Positions 1-11,240 of a DNA stretch of 64,000 nt are shown here, piece by piece. Under the pieces are notes generated by a model, which searched no databases, was not told the DNA's origin, and worked only from the letters and a program-made list of their open reading frames with translations. This stretch comes from Heterocephalus glaber. Lineage: Eukaryota; Chordata; Mammalia; Rodentia; Bathyergidae. The stretch is from the NCBI RefSeq assembly GCF_000247695.1, contig NW_004624784.1, positions 9,637,518 to 9,701,517 on the forward strand, in the 5' to 3' direction. How positions within the stretch are numbered: the first letter of the stretch is position 1; every line of letters starts with the position of its first letter. A program made the position numbers and the translations under genes.

Positions 1-1290
1 CTATCTGAGCACTGCCAGTTTGAGTACATGTACCTTGTCTGCACATCTGCAGTTTTATCTAATGTCAGTACTGGCTCTCTAGCCTGTTACTATGGTCTTA
101 ACATACCAATGTTCTGATTGTAGTAGGTTGTAGAAAACACAGAGAGCCATGTATTCTTTTGGCTGTGTACCACCCACGGATTCTACCTCTGCCTACCCTC
201 TTCCTTGGGGGAAATGGCAGGGAGGCAGAACAGGAGTATGAGTAGGGAGAAAGTCAGAGCCTGTGTCTAGTGCTTAACTCCCTATTTTCTGGCCTGCCCC
301 ATTCCTTGTATCTTACTAGCTCCATTGCTGGGTCATGAGCCAGCAAGGAGGCTGGCAAGAAAGAACCCCACGTGGGAGTCAGGACTGGAGGACTGTTGCA
401 GGCTGGGCCTGTGACCAGTTGTTGTTAGGGCCTATGTCTTTCCAGGAGTGATAACATAGCCCAGCCCAACTGACAGAATCATCCTGATGACAAAATGAGA
501 TAATGTGTGCGGAAGTACTTTTAGACAGCCAAAAATGGCTGCCACCACCTTCTGTATTAGAATGACATGATCTGATTGCTTGAAACCCTTCTGTATGGGT
601 AAAGCACAGACAGAAGGAAGACACTTCTAAACTGGGCCTTAAGGAAAGAATATATTCTAAGGGCCACTGCCATTCCAAGATTACCTGGGTACCCCAAGAG
701 AGAAGCATCTTATGTCCATAAAGATACCAGTTCCTTTATAAGCTCATTTGGAGACTCTGTGCCAGTCAATATAGCATAGTGGTTCCTGGAGAGGAGAAAG
801 GGCACAGGTGTAGTCCTGCTGCTTGTAGTGCGTGGTGGGGGACCCAGGCACATGCAGTCACAGTTCAGCGAGGGCAGTGCTGCTCCAAGGTAATCAGGCC
901 AGTGGGCCTCCACTTAGGATCTGTGGTAGTGTGATAGTGAGCATTATGTCTGTCTGCCTTTCTTCAGTGTTGCTTCCATCCTCTCTCTGCAGACAGATCT
1001 GAATTTTTTCCCTTGGTCTATGTGCCAGTGAATAAAGCTATAGGAAGAGCCCCATTCTTCTGCCCCTGGACAGGATGAAGGATGGCTGCTTCATTGACAG
1101 CAGTCCATGGGCAGAGGGGGCCATGGGAGCTGTTGGAGAATTCAAGGATGTGTGTCCATCAGTGCTATACCCTCCATCATCTTCCTCCTGTCCATCTGCC
1201 AGAGGGATGGCTACCAAGCCCCAGGTAGGGGTGGGCCTACCTTCTATCCATCCAGAGCAGCAGCAACCTGTCTTTTCCTTTCCCCTACAG
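1..1290 (+). other. ZBTB16: ZBTB16 intron 2, 3' end
   Basis: This is the 3' end of the intron upstream of the finger-2 exon. It ends in a long pyrimidine tract and CAG at 1288-1290, immediately before the exon. The open frames inside it (for example 379-708 and 710-913 on the minus strand, 1075-1326 on the plus strand) have no domain pattern or splice logic, and I treat them as chance. I recognise no definite repeat, RNA or conserved block in this stretch. Confidence 0.8.
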
Positions 1291-1388
1291 GAAGCTGCAC
1301 AGTGGGATGAAGACGTACGGGTGTGAGCTCTGCGGAAAGCGGTTCCTGGATAGTTTGCGACTGAGAATGCACTTACTGGCTCATTCAG
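1291..1388 (+). CDS. ZBTB16: ZBTB16 (PLZF) coding exon 3: end of zinc finger 1 and all of zinc finger 2
   Basis: A 98-nt internal coding exon of the BTB/POZ C2H2 zinc-finger transcriptional repressor PLZF, a nuclear DNA-binding protein that recruits histone-deacetylase co-repressors. The acceptor is a pyrimidine-rich tract ending CAG at 1288-1290. The donor is CAG|GTAGGC at 1388/1389. Translation from the second base gives KLHSGMKTYGCELCGK and continues to LLAHS. It contains the second histidine of finger 1 (in KLH), the linker, and a full C-x2-C-x12-H-x3-H finger 2. The exon enters with one base of a split codon and leaves with one base (g) of the next. That base joins the cg at the start of 31152-31238 to make alanine. 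The sequence matches the PLZF protein as I know it. The BTB domain, the rest of finger 1 and fingers 4-9 lie outside the window. The open frame running on to 1621 is intron read-through. Confidence 0.96.
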
Positions 1389-2192
1389 GTAGGCGAGGAT
1401 GCCTTAACTACTGGCCCATTCGGGCACAGGCAACTACCTCCTGCCCACCTTCACCTCCAGCCATTGCCAGCCAGGGCCTTGGTCCACCTTTTCCTTTGGA
1501 TGCTCCCTGCAGGTTCACTGAGCAGAAAAGCCATCTTGACAGTGTATGCTCATTGGACAAAACCAATCCTCATGCTCCCCTGGGGTTCCCAGGGCATTGC
1601 TCGCACCCATGCCCTATGTGATCTACCTTCCAAAGTAGACTGCAGTTTCATTAGCAAAACAGTTGTTGAATTAGTTCTCGCTGTCTAATGAATCTGACTA
1701 TTGGGTTCACATTATACTGGAGCCTTTAATTAAATAGATATAGAAAGGTTGGAACACAAAGCTAGTTACAGTGTGCTGTCTTTTGCAAGTTAATTTTATC
1801 CAATTCTAGTGGGGTTGAGTGTGTGGCTGCTGGCAATTTTGCTCATGTTTGGGCAAAGTTGCTCTGCCCCACGAGCCATGGAAAGGGGAGACGCCACTGA
1901 TATTCAGCAGCTCAGGTGTTCTTTGTGCAGGGAAGGAGCCTGCAGGTCTGATGCTGTGGCCTGAAGCCTGAGGAGTCACCCGCCTTTGGTTGTAGATGCT
2001 GCAAGGTTTCTCAGCCAAGAGATCACTCTTTTCCCTCTAATAATCTTGGCTTTCAACCTCAGAGTCATGTTTTCAGAGAGAGAAATGGGCTGTCTTCTTC
2101 TTTGATCTTGCTCTCTTCTCACACAGGCCAACATCTATCTCTTCTTTCTCCATATTGCCTCAAGCAACTGGCCCTCCAGTCCACTGTTTGTC

Positions 2193-2425
2193 AAATGAGC
2201 ATGGGCTTTGGGGTTGGACAGATAAAGGTTCAGATCCTGCTTGTGACAGGTGCTGTGCGACTGTGGTCAATTTCTTCTTGTGAGCCCCAGTTTCTGCATC
2301 TGAAGGGTATAGGTATTACTAACTCCTGCAGTTTTGTGGTTTTTTTGAGGACTAGGTGAGAGAATGTATGTTGAAAGGATCTGTTGTATGTACCTGGCGT
2401 ACAACTGGTGTGTAACAGATATTGG
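2193..2425 (+). repeat. MIR SINE
   Basis: The order of landmarks is MIR sense: 'ggctttggggttggacagat' (2208), 'cagatcctgcttgtgac', a degraded splice-like 'gagccccagtttctgcatct', then 'gaggactaggtgagagaatg'. Heavily diverged. Confidence 0.6.
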
Positions 2426-3055
2426 TGGCTTCTGCTTGCACCTTTCCCCTACATCTGAAGCTGTTACCCTGGGGTGAGTCCCTATCACCTAATGCTGTCT
2501 GTCGACATTGGCATTCTGTTCTTCCTGCTGCCCTTTGTGTGTGTCGTGATGTAAGTGCTGTGAGTAGCTTTGCTTGCCACTGCCTTGCTGTAATCCCCGG
2601 GCAGTTGTGTGCTGGTGGATGCCACCTCTCCCACTGGTCTTCATGGCCCCTCCTAAAGTACTCAAACTCCTTCTGGCTTTCATGCTTCTCTCTTCCGGAT
2701 CCAGAGATTCGGCTAACCCCAGGCAGCTGTCTATCTTGGCAGGTCCCATATCTGTTCCCTTCCTCCTTCCCGTGGACCCCTCACTCTGTTCCACTGAGCA
2801 CTCCTCGTCCTGCCCCACCTGTGTGACTTCAGCCAAGTCCAGAGTCCAGGCATTCCTGTGTTCAGCATTTGCTTGGCGCTTGTACATCTTTTCTTCTGTT
2901 TTAGTGATGTGTACCTTGTATCTTCTTGCTTCCCTTCTGCTTTGTGCATTGTTTAGGGTTCAGTGTGTGATTTCATGAACTGTTTCTCAACCATGTTGGC
3001 TGTCTCTTCATGATCCTTGAGAGCAAAGTGTGAGTCCTTCCTGTATTTTTTTCTT

Positions 3056-3172
3056 TCAGGCTGTCTTTGAACTTACTATGTAGCACAGGTTGGCCTCGAA
3101 CACACAGTGATCCTCCTGCCTCAGCCTTCCTAGTGCTGAGATTACAGACTTGTGCCACCACGCCTGGCTTGA
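3056..3172 (-). repeat. B1-type SINE, antisense
   Basis: Minus-strand 7SL-derived monomer. The plus strand reads 'ttactatgtagcacaggttg', then 'cctcgaacacacagtgatcc', 'ctgcctcagccttcctagtg' and 'attacagac', which is the reverse of the rodent B1 body. It contributes part of the long minus-strand open frame 3056-3586, which is therefore not a gene. Confidence 0.85.
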
Positions 3173-3649
3173 GTGGTCTTCTGTTTCTTTTGCTTTCTTC
3201 CCCAGACAGACATCTGTGGTTTTGAACACTTCAGTGGGGCCACAAATACGTTTCCGCCTGTTGTTAGCTCTTTGTCCTGTCTGAAACTCAGTCCCAATAA
3301 GCATCCTTTCTTTGCCTCTGTTTCCTTGAGTCCAGTGCTCTGCAGTAGTCAGAACCATCTGCTTGTTGAGTTGCTTCACGTACTTTCTGAACCTGGTGAC
3401 CCTGTTCACCCCATCCTGTCCCTTTGGACGGACCCTTCTCTCCTCCTCCCAGATTTTCGAAGGCCCCTTCTCAATGTCATTTTCAACCATTCTCCACCTC
3501 CAGCCAGAAGCAACTGTGCCTTTTAAGTGCCCATATATCTTGGAGCCAGAAGCTTTCATCTTTGTTTTAGGGTTATTTATGGACATGCCTTATCTTTCCT
3601 GTTTGGGAGACTAGGTAAGATGGCAGAAGGAATTTGGGCGCCTACCTCT

Positions 3650-3775
3650 GATGATGTGAACTTAGGCTCTCTGAGCCTCAGCATCCTCTTCCATAAAGTG
3701 AGAGTATTTAACCCTCAGCCCTATTTCAGAGCAGTTGTAAGGCTCACATTGAGTAGTTGTCACAATACCTGACAT
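3650..3775 (+). repeat. MIR SINE fragment
   Basis: Reads 'gagcctcagcatcctcttcc', 'ataaagtgagagta', 'gttgtaaggctcacattgag', the central to 3' part of MIR in sense. A further tail-like piece, 'atcgcctggcacctta' to 'caacaaatgtttgttgaa', lies at 3868-3910. Confidence 0.55.
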
Positions 3776-5459
3776 GTCACAGGGTATTGAGATTTTCCTT
3801 TCATTTTCTAAGAGACCACAGTAAAAGCTAATCGGGGATAGGATTGGTCTTGATGATGTCTAGCACATCGCCTGGCACCTTACTGGAATCAACAAATGTT
3901 TGTTGAAAGAATCAAGTGCAGCCTGGGAGGCAAATGAACAACTAGAGCAGACTCCATTTTCCTGCAACAGGAACTGCTTGTGGCTGAGGGGCATGGTTGG
4001 TAAAGACAGCAAGGACTCCCCTGACCCATATTGTAAGTAACTCCTGCAGTGGAACCAATGTGGGTTAGCTGGTGTCTTTGCTGCTGTGAAATCCCCATGT
4101 GTGGTATGTTGGTGACTGTGGCAGAAAGGAAAAGAGCTGATTTCATACTTCAGATGGGCTTGGGTGGCCCCAGTTTAGACAGGATAGTGACTTTGCAAAC
4201 CCTTGCCTTCTGGATTGGCAGATCTTTGGGGATGTGTACGCCAGTCTTTCCTGAGATCCACTTCCAGGTCCTTATGGTGTCATCTGGATGTCTCAGAGGC
4301 TTTGGGAGTTAGGCCCTGTTTTCCTAGTTTTCCCTTTCCATGCCTCTCTTATTGGCCACTGAAGGCTGACTGGATAAGTGATCTGTCCCTCTGAGAGGCA
4401 GTTGTCAGTTCCCCTATGAAGGAGGATTTGGTGATGGGAAAGGTATACTGAGTCATGGTAGTACAGTAATTCACTCTGGCATGTAGCCTCTGAGTGAGAT
4501 TTCTAGTCTTTATGCCTTCTTTCTTATTCTCTGTATACCTCTCACCCCTGTGCTGGGATAACTTGCAAACCAAATAGCACAAAGGACTCGTGAGGCCAGA
4601 CCCCTTTCTGAGTTGGTTGCCGCTTGCTGAATGGTGACTGCCTTCCGGGCAGGAGCCTGCAAAGACATGGCCTTGTTGGGGTTGGGGTGTGAGCTTGAGC
4701 TGGTGGTGCCAGGTCTTGTGGAAGATTCCAGTCCCCAGATACCTGGTAACAGTGTGTTGGTTTGGAAGATGAGCCTAGTTAGATGACATGAGGTTTGCTT
4801 ACTGCTCTGTTATGAAGGCTCCGTGGGAGGGGGATACTGACAGTGAGAATGGATCCTAATGATCATGGCACAGACCCACTTTACAGACGATCAGCAAGGA
4901 TTGGAGTAGCAGCCCAGAGGCTGGAAGAACAGGGGGCACCTCTTTCTTTCCTTTTCCTTTTTAAAGCCGGCTGTAGAGAAGCAAGCCCAGGTCTGAGCAG
5001 AGGTCCTGGTTGCTCCTTAAGGGTCTCTGGTGCCCTGGTGCAGGCACATCCCTGCTGTTTGCTTCTGCTCAGCGAGCTGAGGGCTCCCTCCTAGCCTGTG
5101 TGCTGGCGGCCCCACCCCCTCTTGGCTCGGGCTGCCTGTGTTTGTTATTGTAGTCCTGGCACTGGGCCAGGCCTGGCTGTGAGCCAGGCTTGTGGGTACA
5201 GTATGTACAGTGAGTGCTGAGCCAAGTTTGTCATCATACACGATTAATTTTTTTTTTCTAATCTGGTAGGGGTGGGGCGAAGGAGGAGGCAAGAAAGAGT
5301 TTCTCAGTGCAGGAAAAGAGGCCCCGCTGCATTCCGTGGAGACTTTAGTTATGAAGGGACGAAAAGGCTCCAGCTTGTCTTTCCTCTGCATCTTTCCCCG
5401 TTTCTATCCTTGTCTTCTTCCTCTACTCCTCATTTCCCTATCGGGCGAAATCAGCCTGT

Positions 5460-5815
5460 AGGAGATCGACAAGGCGAGGTCTTATTTTCAGTGACTAGAA
5501 TACTAAATTTACTCTCCTAAATCAGTTTTCATTGTGCTGAAATTGACAATTTGTTTAATTAGAAGTTTGCCCTGTAGGAGGCCCTTCTGAGAGGCTCTGC
5601 GTTCTCTTCTTCTCTCTTACTTTTTTCTAGTTTTATTTTTTTAAAGACCCTAAATGGTAGTAGTGAATGTTCAGTTTAATTGAAGTTTTTATCTCGATTT
5701 GAATGCGTTAACTAATCAAGTGTTTATGAGATATACCTGATGATAACAATAAGTTTAAATTAAACCAACAGTAACCTAACTCATTAACTAATGAGATCAT
5801 CTGGCCAGGCCCTGC
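5460..5815. promoter_or_regulatory. Candidate conserved non-coding element, homeobox-motif rich
   Basis: A repeat-free AT-rich block. It contains homeodomain cores (TTAATTAG near 5556; TTAAT and TAAT several times), a GTTAAC-like HNF1 half (5708) and tandem TTAACTAATCA / TTAACTAATGA words at 5709-5719 and 5783-5793. It also keeps CpGs at 5467, 5475 and 5695. This texture is typical of deeply conserved developmental enhancers, which ZBTB16 introns are known to contain. Conservation itself was not tested. Confidence 0.4.
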
Positions 5816-7489
5816 ATTCTCAGAGGTGGCTTTGAGGGGTCAGAAAAGCTTGAGTATTGGGAAAGAAGGTCACGCACAGCCTCCTTTCAAAGACTTTGCA
5901 AAGCTAGCCTGGCAGGAAGGTGAAGTTTGGGTGTAGGATTGTGGCAGTGAGCAGAAGAATGTCCCCCAGCTCCACCATCTGTGTCCTTGTGTGCCTCTTC
6001 CTTGACCCCTGCTGCTTTATCCCTGGTAGCCACCAGGTTCTGAAGTATTGGTGTACCTCCTGGCTCTGCCTCTCCTTGTTCTAATGTAGGAAGTGATTCC
6101 TGGCACTGGGAGATCCCTTCAGAGACTACAAAATCAGTCAGTGACTTCAGTTCCTTCTGAGATTGGCCATCGTCAGGTTTCCCATGAGGTGGTGTTTCTC
6201 ACAGCCTGGCTTAACATACTGGTGGATTATAAGTGGGCACATTGGCTGTTGACAGTGAGGGCTTGGGTATGTATGTGCCCTGGCCTCATTTTGGGAGTGC
6301 TATTCACTTTTGGAGTCAGTAGATATTTAAAAGACCTAATTATGTGTCAGGTCTGTGTGTTTAACAGCAAAGAATGCCACTACAGCATCCCTGCCCCCTT
6401 TAATAGGAGAGACCAGTTTGACAGTTGAATTTCCCCTCTGGACTAGAAGGGGATGTTTGACTTTGTGAGGTAGACTGGGCTGCACTAGAGGATGTTTGAG
6501 ACTCCAGCAGAAATCAAGACTGGCCGTCCCTGGTGGGGTACGGCTGCAGTGTCAAGAGGCCCCTCTCTCCTGCACTGGGAAGGGCATGCAGCCCTTCTTG
6601 AGGGGCACCCACACCTCCTGGCTTGCCCTTGCCTTTTCCTAGGTGTTATAAGCCATACCTATTGAGACACTTGCCCAGAGACCAGGCTCCTCCCCAGCGT
6701 CAGAGCCATGGGGCTTTGGATGGTAGGTTTTCTGATTCTAACAGGCACATGGGGAGGCCAGGGCACTCATCTGAGACCTGTGCCCTCCATCCAGAAGGGA
6801 GAGTGCTGGAGAGGTTGGGGTCTCTTATGCCTTCCCTTGCCTTGGTTGGATGGAAGAAAAATATTACAAGATGGCAGAGATCTCTGGATTGATAGGGCTT
6901 GTTCCTCCTTCTTTCCTTCATTTCTTTCATTTTCATCTTTTTTTTTGGAGCACATGACTTTGGGTTTCAGAGTTCTTCCTTTTAAAGCCAGAGGAGAAGC
7001 CAAGTAGCTGGTAAATTTCCTGTACTTTAAGGAGCCGGGTAGGAAGTGGTCCCTACACCAGTGATTAGAAAGGCGCCCAAAGATGGCTTCTCAGGACCAG
7101 CAGTCTCTCACCTTGCAGCTGCCTTCTCCCTGTCATCTCTCTTAGTGGATTAGGAATCTGCTCACACCAAGAGATTTAGGGCTGCCCAGGCACATGTGAG
7201 CCTTTATCTAGTCCATTTACTCTCTGCCTCACCAGTGAATGTCAGCTTTCCCTTCTGGTTAGCTTTTTGCCACCAGGATAAAAGCAGGAGATTCCCAAGG
7301 AGCAACTCCCCCAGACCCCTTAGCTCCCTCAACAGAGGTGGGCACTGCTGATGAGGGTGGAAGTTGAGTGAATGGAGGTCAGTGGGGGTGCCTGTGGAGG
7401 CTGGCTGCCCTCCCTTGGCCTCCAGGGCAGTGGGGGTGTAGAGAAGCAGGAGCGAAGGGGAGCCACTTTCCAGGGCTCTCTCTTGAACA

Positions 7490-7518
7490 CACTTTCTCTC
7501 TCTCTGTCTCTCTCTCTG
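7490..7518. repeat. CT-rich simple repeat
   Basis: An interrupted (TC)n tract on the plus strand, 'tctctctctctgtctctctc', followed by C runs. It produces the arginine/glutamate-rich minus-strand frames seen over 7204-7734. Confidence 0.8.
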
Positions 7519-7559
7519 CCCCCTCCCCCCTGAATTTGGCCTGCTTCCCGAACTTTTTC

Positions 7560-7760
7560 CCAGAGTGGTGTCGTCACTGGCCTGCCGGCAGGTCTGGATG
7601 TTCTGCCAGCATTCCAGAGAGTTTATGATCGCTTGCAGATGCGCCTCCAAGAACACACTGTACCCAAAGCAGAAATTAATGCAGGCTTGACTGCAGTCCA
7701 AGCCCCTACACGGGAGAGAGGAGAAAGAAAACAAAAACTGTTTAATGCTGTTTATAAATT
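7560..7760. promoter_or_regulatory. Candidate glucocorticoid/progestin-responsive element in a conserved-looking block
   Basis: Repeat-free block with several retained CpGs (near 7571-7587, 7629, 7641). At 7650-7664 it contains AGAACACACTGTACC, read on the other strand as GGTACAGTGTGTTCT. This is a full match to the steroid-receptor palindrome RGNACAnnnTGTNCY, with both half-sites in their preferred forms. An AATTAAT homeobox core lies at 7674-7680 and TTTATAAATTATAC at 7750-7763. GR, PR, AR and MR share this element. ZBTB16 induction by glucocorticoid and progestin is established; that this copy mediates it is inference. Confidence 0.5.
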
Positions 7761-8439
7761 ATACACTGGCTGATGAAAAATACATTTCTTTCCTGTCCCC
7801 TTCCATTCTCCCCCCTTGCTCAGTGCCCCCTCCCCGCCCCCCGCCCCTGCTTGCTTTTCTGCCTCAAGAGCAGAAGAATATGGTTTTGCTTTTTAGCTCC
7901 TGTTTTGGCTGGGATCCCAATCCTGCTGCTGATTCACAGCCAGAGTATTTTTTTCCCCCTTACCTGATGAAATATACTGATTTTCCAACCCAGATGGGGC
8001 ATTTTTGGTTTTGTTTTCTAGGTGTTTTTTTTTTATACTTTTCTTTCTTTTTCTTTTGGCCAGGGATTTGTTTACAGCAAATGTCAGGTTAGCAATGGTG
8101 CAGAGTACGATGCTGGCCCCAGGGCAGACAAATCCCCACATCTGTGCACCTCAGTACCACTGGGTGTGCATGCCCCTTCCTGCAGCCCTGGAGACTTCCC
8201 ATCAGGCCAACCGAACAGAGAAAGTTCGGAAAGTTCATTGCAGGTCATGGCATGAAACAAGAGTTTGCACCACCTCTCTCCCACCCCTTCACCTATAGCC
8301 CGGTGCAGAGGGGGTTCACATACCCCCCAGACACATGTCTCTGCCTCCATATGGTGCCGTAGCAGGGGCTGGGGGAGCTCATCCCATCTACTTCTCTGGA
8401 TCCCACCCAGCTTCTCTCCCCACCCTGCAAGCCCCCATC

Positions 8440-8885
8440 TCAATTTATTCTATAAATTCGTTTCCACATTATGTCTATCCATTTACATGGCTTTTGTGTT
8501 TTTTAATACTGCTAATGTTTATCATTTGCCCAACAGGCTCGACAGATTTTGCTTCCTGTAGAGCATCGAGGCTTTAGAGCCCCCTCGTTGCTAAGTAGCA
8601 GTCTCTCTGTACTGTAATGGGCTGATTTTGTATTCCGTTCAGCGCTGTATCTTATTTTTGTATGCAAGACAAAGTGTTTTGATGGAGGACGATTGCGGCA
8701 GTGTCTGGAGGCTGTTTGGAGTTTTATGGGCTGTACAGTACACTGTGTGCTCTCTGAACAGAACACAGGCTGTTGAATTTTGGATTGGATTTGTCATTTT
8801 TCCCCCCTCAGGAGGAGCCTGTCAAATAGAACATTACTTTAAGGGTGGAGGAAAGAAAGTGGAAATTATGTAATAACCTTATTCA
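8440..8885. promoter_or_regulatory. Candidate conserved enhancer with a steroid-receptor element
   Basis: A long repeat-free stretch with unusual CpG retention for an intron (for example near 8459, 8540, 8566, 8584, 8637, 8643, 8690, 8696). AGTACACTGTGTGCT at 8737-8751 matches RGNACAnnnTGTNCY exactly, though both half-sites are weaker than those at 7650. Two further AGAACA/GAACA half-sites follow at 8756-8766. TTATGTAATAA-type bZIP sequence ends the block (8866-8876). A pyrimidine-rich tract follows from 8888. Confidence 0.45.
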
Positions 8886-8887
8886 TC

Positions 8888-8926
8888 CTCTCTCCCTCTC
8901 TCTTTCTCTCTCTCTCCCCCTCTGTG
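8888..8926. repeat. CT-rich simple repeat
   Basis: Degenerate (TC)n, 'ctctccctctctctttctct' and onwards, on the plus strand. Confidence 0.8.
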
Positions 8927-9469
8927 ATTTTTCTATCCCCAAATAGTGTGGTTTCTCCCACACACACCCCCTTTCATACCACTGCATGATTTTGCACAGC
9001 CAGATGATGACGTTCTTATTAGGAAATGAATGGTGCCCTAGAGGGGTAGATACTGGGACATCTGTCTGTCTACTGTTTGTTCTTATATTCTCTCTTTTCC
9101 TCTGCCTTGCTCCTTCCTCCTGCCTAGGTTCTAGGCTGCTCTGCTGACCCTTGGTTTTTATCTGAGGGTGGAAGGATAATGGGGATGCAAGTTAGGGATA
9201 TTTCATGGGATCGACTCCCAAACAATACCATTTTCTCACTTTCAGAGACTTTTCTCCTTGCTGTGGCTTCCCAGATGTGCGCCCTGAAGAGGGGATCCTG
9301 GGGGTTGGGGCTTTTAGCGCTCTCTTCCCCCAGCCTGCATTCCCTAGCTCTCTGCGCATGATGTCCAGGGCTGTGCAGAGGCGGTGGGGCCCTGCCTCTG
9401 CCACCTATCTCACCACGGTGCTCTTACTCACAGCTCTCTCTCCTGAGGTTTCCGCGTGGCAGGTGCTTA

Positions 9470-9715
9470 TTTTTGTTTTGCTCTTCGCTCCTTCCATTTT
9501 CCCCCAATCTCCTTTCATCTTACTTCATCTCTTTGTCACTGTCCTGTGTCTGTGTCTGCCTCTGTCTTCTTGCCTATTCCTTCATCTGTCTTTGTCTCCA
9601 TCTGGAGCTCAAAGCCTTCTTTCTGTCTGGCTATCTGTTTGCCTCTGTCTCTTTCTCTGTTTCTCTGTGTCCTTCCTCATCTCCTTTCTTTCTCTGTCCC
9701 TCCTCAAAGTTTATT
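9470..9715. repeat. Pyrimidine-rich low-complexity tract (TCTGTC-like)
   Basis: About 240 bp of strongly C/T-biased sequence with recurrent 'ctgtctgt', 'tctctgt' and 'tcttcctt' words. Overlapping Leu/Ser/Cys-rich open frames (9205-9794) are products of this bias and not genes. Confidence 0.7.
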
Positions 9716-10039
9716 AGTTTGGAAATTGGGCAGTAGTCAGAGTTGGAAACTTCAAAATGTCACTCTGGCCCAGAGGCCTGGTGATGACTCCTGAGCTAGT
9801 GACCAAACTGGCACCTAAAAGCTCATATGCTCTGGTCCCCTGGCTTTCAGGGATCAGAATGGGACTTCTCTGGCATGGCTCCTGCTTTCTCCAGACCTCT
9901 GGATATTTAAGTTGAGCTGAGGATGGGCAAGTAGATGAGCAGAGTTGGGCTTTGTAAGACCTTTATTTGACTTTGTACTTAATCCAGTCTTGCAGGTACT
10001 GTGCTTGTGTAGGTCTCTACTGTACACATCAGTGCAGAA

Positions 10040-10152
10040 CTCACCAGATACCTTGCCATTTGTTTGCTGTGGCATACACAAGGCCTGGCAAAGTGCCTGA
10101 CACACCAAAGCCTTTGAATACTTGTTGAATAAATGAATATCCTGTAAAAAAA
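10040..10152 (+). repeat. L2-type LINE 3' tail
   Basis: Ends with 'ggcctggcaaagtgcctgac' and 'ttgaatacttgttgaataaa tgaat', the usual L2/MIR-type terminus, followed by an A run at 10145-10156. Confidence 0.55.
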
Positions 10153-10807
10153 AAAAGTCTTTATACTACTAGAGCAGATCTGGATTTGGGGCCTGATGGT
10201 TACACAATTTTGGGTGCTTTCCCTCAGCAAAGGATTCTGAATATCAAGTGTTAGAGCCCCTCCAGGGAAGGGACTGGTGGGAAGAAGAGGCTAGAAGCAT
10301 CAGTTTTATTCAGGGAGATGGGCCTCCATGAGCCACTGTGAGGATCTGGTGGTTGAGGGCCCCACAGTTGGAGCAAGTAAGAGATGATACTCAGGCTAAG
10401 GACTGGATAATGACATCTGCTTGGCTCTGGGGAACCTCAGAGCACAGGAAAGCTATGTTTGCAGGCCTTAGGTTTATATTCAAGCCAAACCTTCCTCCTG
10501 CTTTTGGTAAACCGTGGCTGGCCATAATGGGCCCGAAAGCTCCTTGATACTTTATGCTCTCTATTCACCATCACTGGATGATAAGGATATACTCCAAGTT
10601 GTTTCTCACTCAGTCACCAGGTAGGTGGATACTCATGGTAGCATCTTGGACTCCACATTGACCTTTGGTGACTGTCAATGACATGGCATATCATCCCAAG
10701 TGTCCCTTCTGCCTAGGTTTGTGGTTTTTTTCCCCTGCTTCCCTGAAACAGTAGGGTTGTGAGTCTGGTTTGTGCAGAAGACTTGTCTCTCATGGTGTGT
10801 GTGTGTG

Positions 10808-11198
10808 TTAGCTTTCCATTACTGTGACAAAATACCTGAGGTAAACAACTCAAAGGAAGAAAGGTTATTTTGGCTTATAGTTTCATATGCCTCAGTCCAT
10901 GATCACTGGCTCCCATTGTTTCTGAGCTTATAGGAGCACATGATGAAGAAAGCTGGAAGAGGTCAGGGACAAGATGGCATTTAAGGGCATATCTCCAAGG
11001 ACCTACTTCCTCTAGCTGGGCCCCACCTTCTAAGCTTCAACCACTTCCCCAAGCCCATTAAATAATGAATCATCTATGAATTAATGCATCCATGAGGTTA
11101 GAGCCCTTCCAAAGGCCTCCCCTCTGAACACTGCTACCTTGGGGTTCAAGCCTTTCACATATGCCCTTTTTGGGGGACATTTTAGATTCAAACCATGA
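10808..11198. repeat. Old interspersed repeat, LTR-like, family not assigned
   Basis: Begins 'gctttccattactgtgacaa', passes 'ttattttggcttatagttt' and a long middle, then 'gggccccaccttctaagctt' and ends 'ggggacattttagattcaaa'. I know this arrangement from many mammalian genomic copies and believe it belongs to an LTR-type (MaLR-like) family. I cannot give a secure family name or orientation. No coding potential. Confidence 0.4.
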
Positions 11199-11203
11199 AG
11201 GTA

Positions 11204-11205
<2 letters not shown>

Positions 11206-11235
<30 letters not shown>
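11206..11235. repeat. (TG)15 microsatellite
   Basis: Uninterrupted TG dinucleotides, 30 nt. A shorter degenerate AC/TG palindromic run is at 11425-11452. Confidence 0.95.

Positions 11236-11240
<5 letters not shown>

Noticed and set aside
3056..3586. 176-codon minus-strand open frame
   Set aside because: Its end lies in an antisense B1 SINE, and the rest shows no domain, no splice structure and no codon pattern.
7204..7734. 176-codon minus-strand open frame with Arg/Glu-rich stretch
   Set aside because: The charged stretch is a translated (TC)n repeat, and the frame crosses the candidate regulatory block with the receptor element.
9205..9794. Overlapping Leu/Ser/Cys-rich open frames resembling membrane proteins
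   Set aside because: They come from a pyrimidine-rich low-complexity tract. All three plus frames look hydrophobic for that reason.
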